A DNA stretch of 64,000 nucleotides from Steinernema hermaphroditum (taxonomy: Eukaryota; Nematoda; Chromadorea; Rhabditida; Steinernematidae): NCBI GenBank assembly GCA_030435675.1, contig CM059624.1, positions 11,308,769 to 11,372,768 on the forward strand, read 5' to 3'. Positions 63,766 through 64,000 of this stretch are shown here, in pieces; the first letter of the stretch is position 1; each line of letters starts with the position of its first letter. The translations under genes were made by a program, and so were the position numbers. A model generated the notes under the pieces. The model was not told the DNA's origin. It did no database searches and was given only the letters and a program-made list of their open reading frames with translations.

Positions 63766-64000
63766 TTAATCTGAGGCGGAAACTTCGGAAGGTTCTGCTC
63801 TTACACCATGAACAGATCTCGACGTTGCAAAGGTGTCGTGCTTCTTCATAAAAACCTGATTTGTTTGTGACCAATGATCAAAGACAACTATCACTATCGA
63901 TAACGGTCTCAGTCCGTATTCAAAGGACTGACGGTTACATTACTGACTTCCGCCCTCCTTCTACAGCATCTCCAGCACTGTGTGAACAGAGAAACAAAAG
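63766..64000 (-). CDS. Serpentine chemoreceptor paralog, 3' end only (runs off the window)
   Basis: Partial gene cut by the right edge. The minus-strand frame from 64,000 reads LFTQCWRCCRRRAEVS, which aligns without gaps to LLRKCFKCCKKK after TM7 of the receptor at 61,447-62,604. Two ends are possible. Read through, the frame stops at TGA 63,909-63,911 (tail ending SPLNTD, like SPTNTK in gene 2). Spliced from GTCAGT after RRAE (or GTAACC after EVSN) to the acceptor AAATCAG, a final exon 63,855-63,766 adds VFMKKHDTFATS and ends PSEVSASD, resembling the SEVSSSAE end of gene 1. The AATAAA downstream fits the spliced form but serves both. The transmembrane part lies outside the window. Confidence 0.55.

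Overview
The window is eukaryotic and almost certainly from a nematode. The evidence is a set of genes with very short GT-AG introns (mostly 40-48 nt), nematode-type serpentine receptors, a SKP1-related gene, and degenerate TTAGGC (nematode telomere-type) repeats. The species cannot be fixed from the sequence.

Layout. (1) Positions 1-48,403 are one giant satellite made of a 173-174 bp unit, about 270 copies to the right of a 500-N scaffold gap (989-1488) and about 6 copies to its left in the opposite orientation. It falls into three sequence subfamilies, A (1489-6442), B (about 6487-20,709) and C (20,755-48,403). Subfamily C carries higher-order repeats of about 31-33 units. No genes are supported inside the array. 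The many open frames are by-products of a stop-poor unit. (2) Positions 48,404-55,683 are about 7.3 kb of unique, apparently intergenic DNA. It holds a small telomere-like patch, a strong inverted repeat and possible transposon debris, but no gene I can support. (3) From 55,684 to the right edge is a gene-dense segment.

The gene segment contains a seven-exon peptide-type (FMRFamide-receptor-like) GPCR on the plus strand (55,684-57,634). Two complete six-exon paralogous nematode chemoreceptor genes lie on the minus strand (58,634-59,862 and 61,447-62,604), and the 3' end of a third relative runs off the right edge (63,766-64,000). An intronless SKP1-related gene (60,318-60,854, minus) sits between the two complete chemoreceptors. 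A 642 bp non-autonomous inverted-repeat element with TTAA flanks (62,796-63,437) lies between the second chemoreceptor and the third.

Exon structures were worked out by hand from reading frames, GT-AG sites and alignment of the two chemoreceptor paralogs, whose intron phases agree at every junction (2,2,0,1,0). The receptors probably act as chemosensory or neuropeptide receptors in neuron membranes, and the SKP1-like protein as an adaptor for SCF ubiquitin ligases. Nothing shows that these genes form one pathway; clustering by local duplication next to repetitive DNA is the simplest reading.
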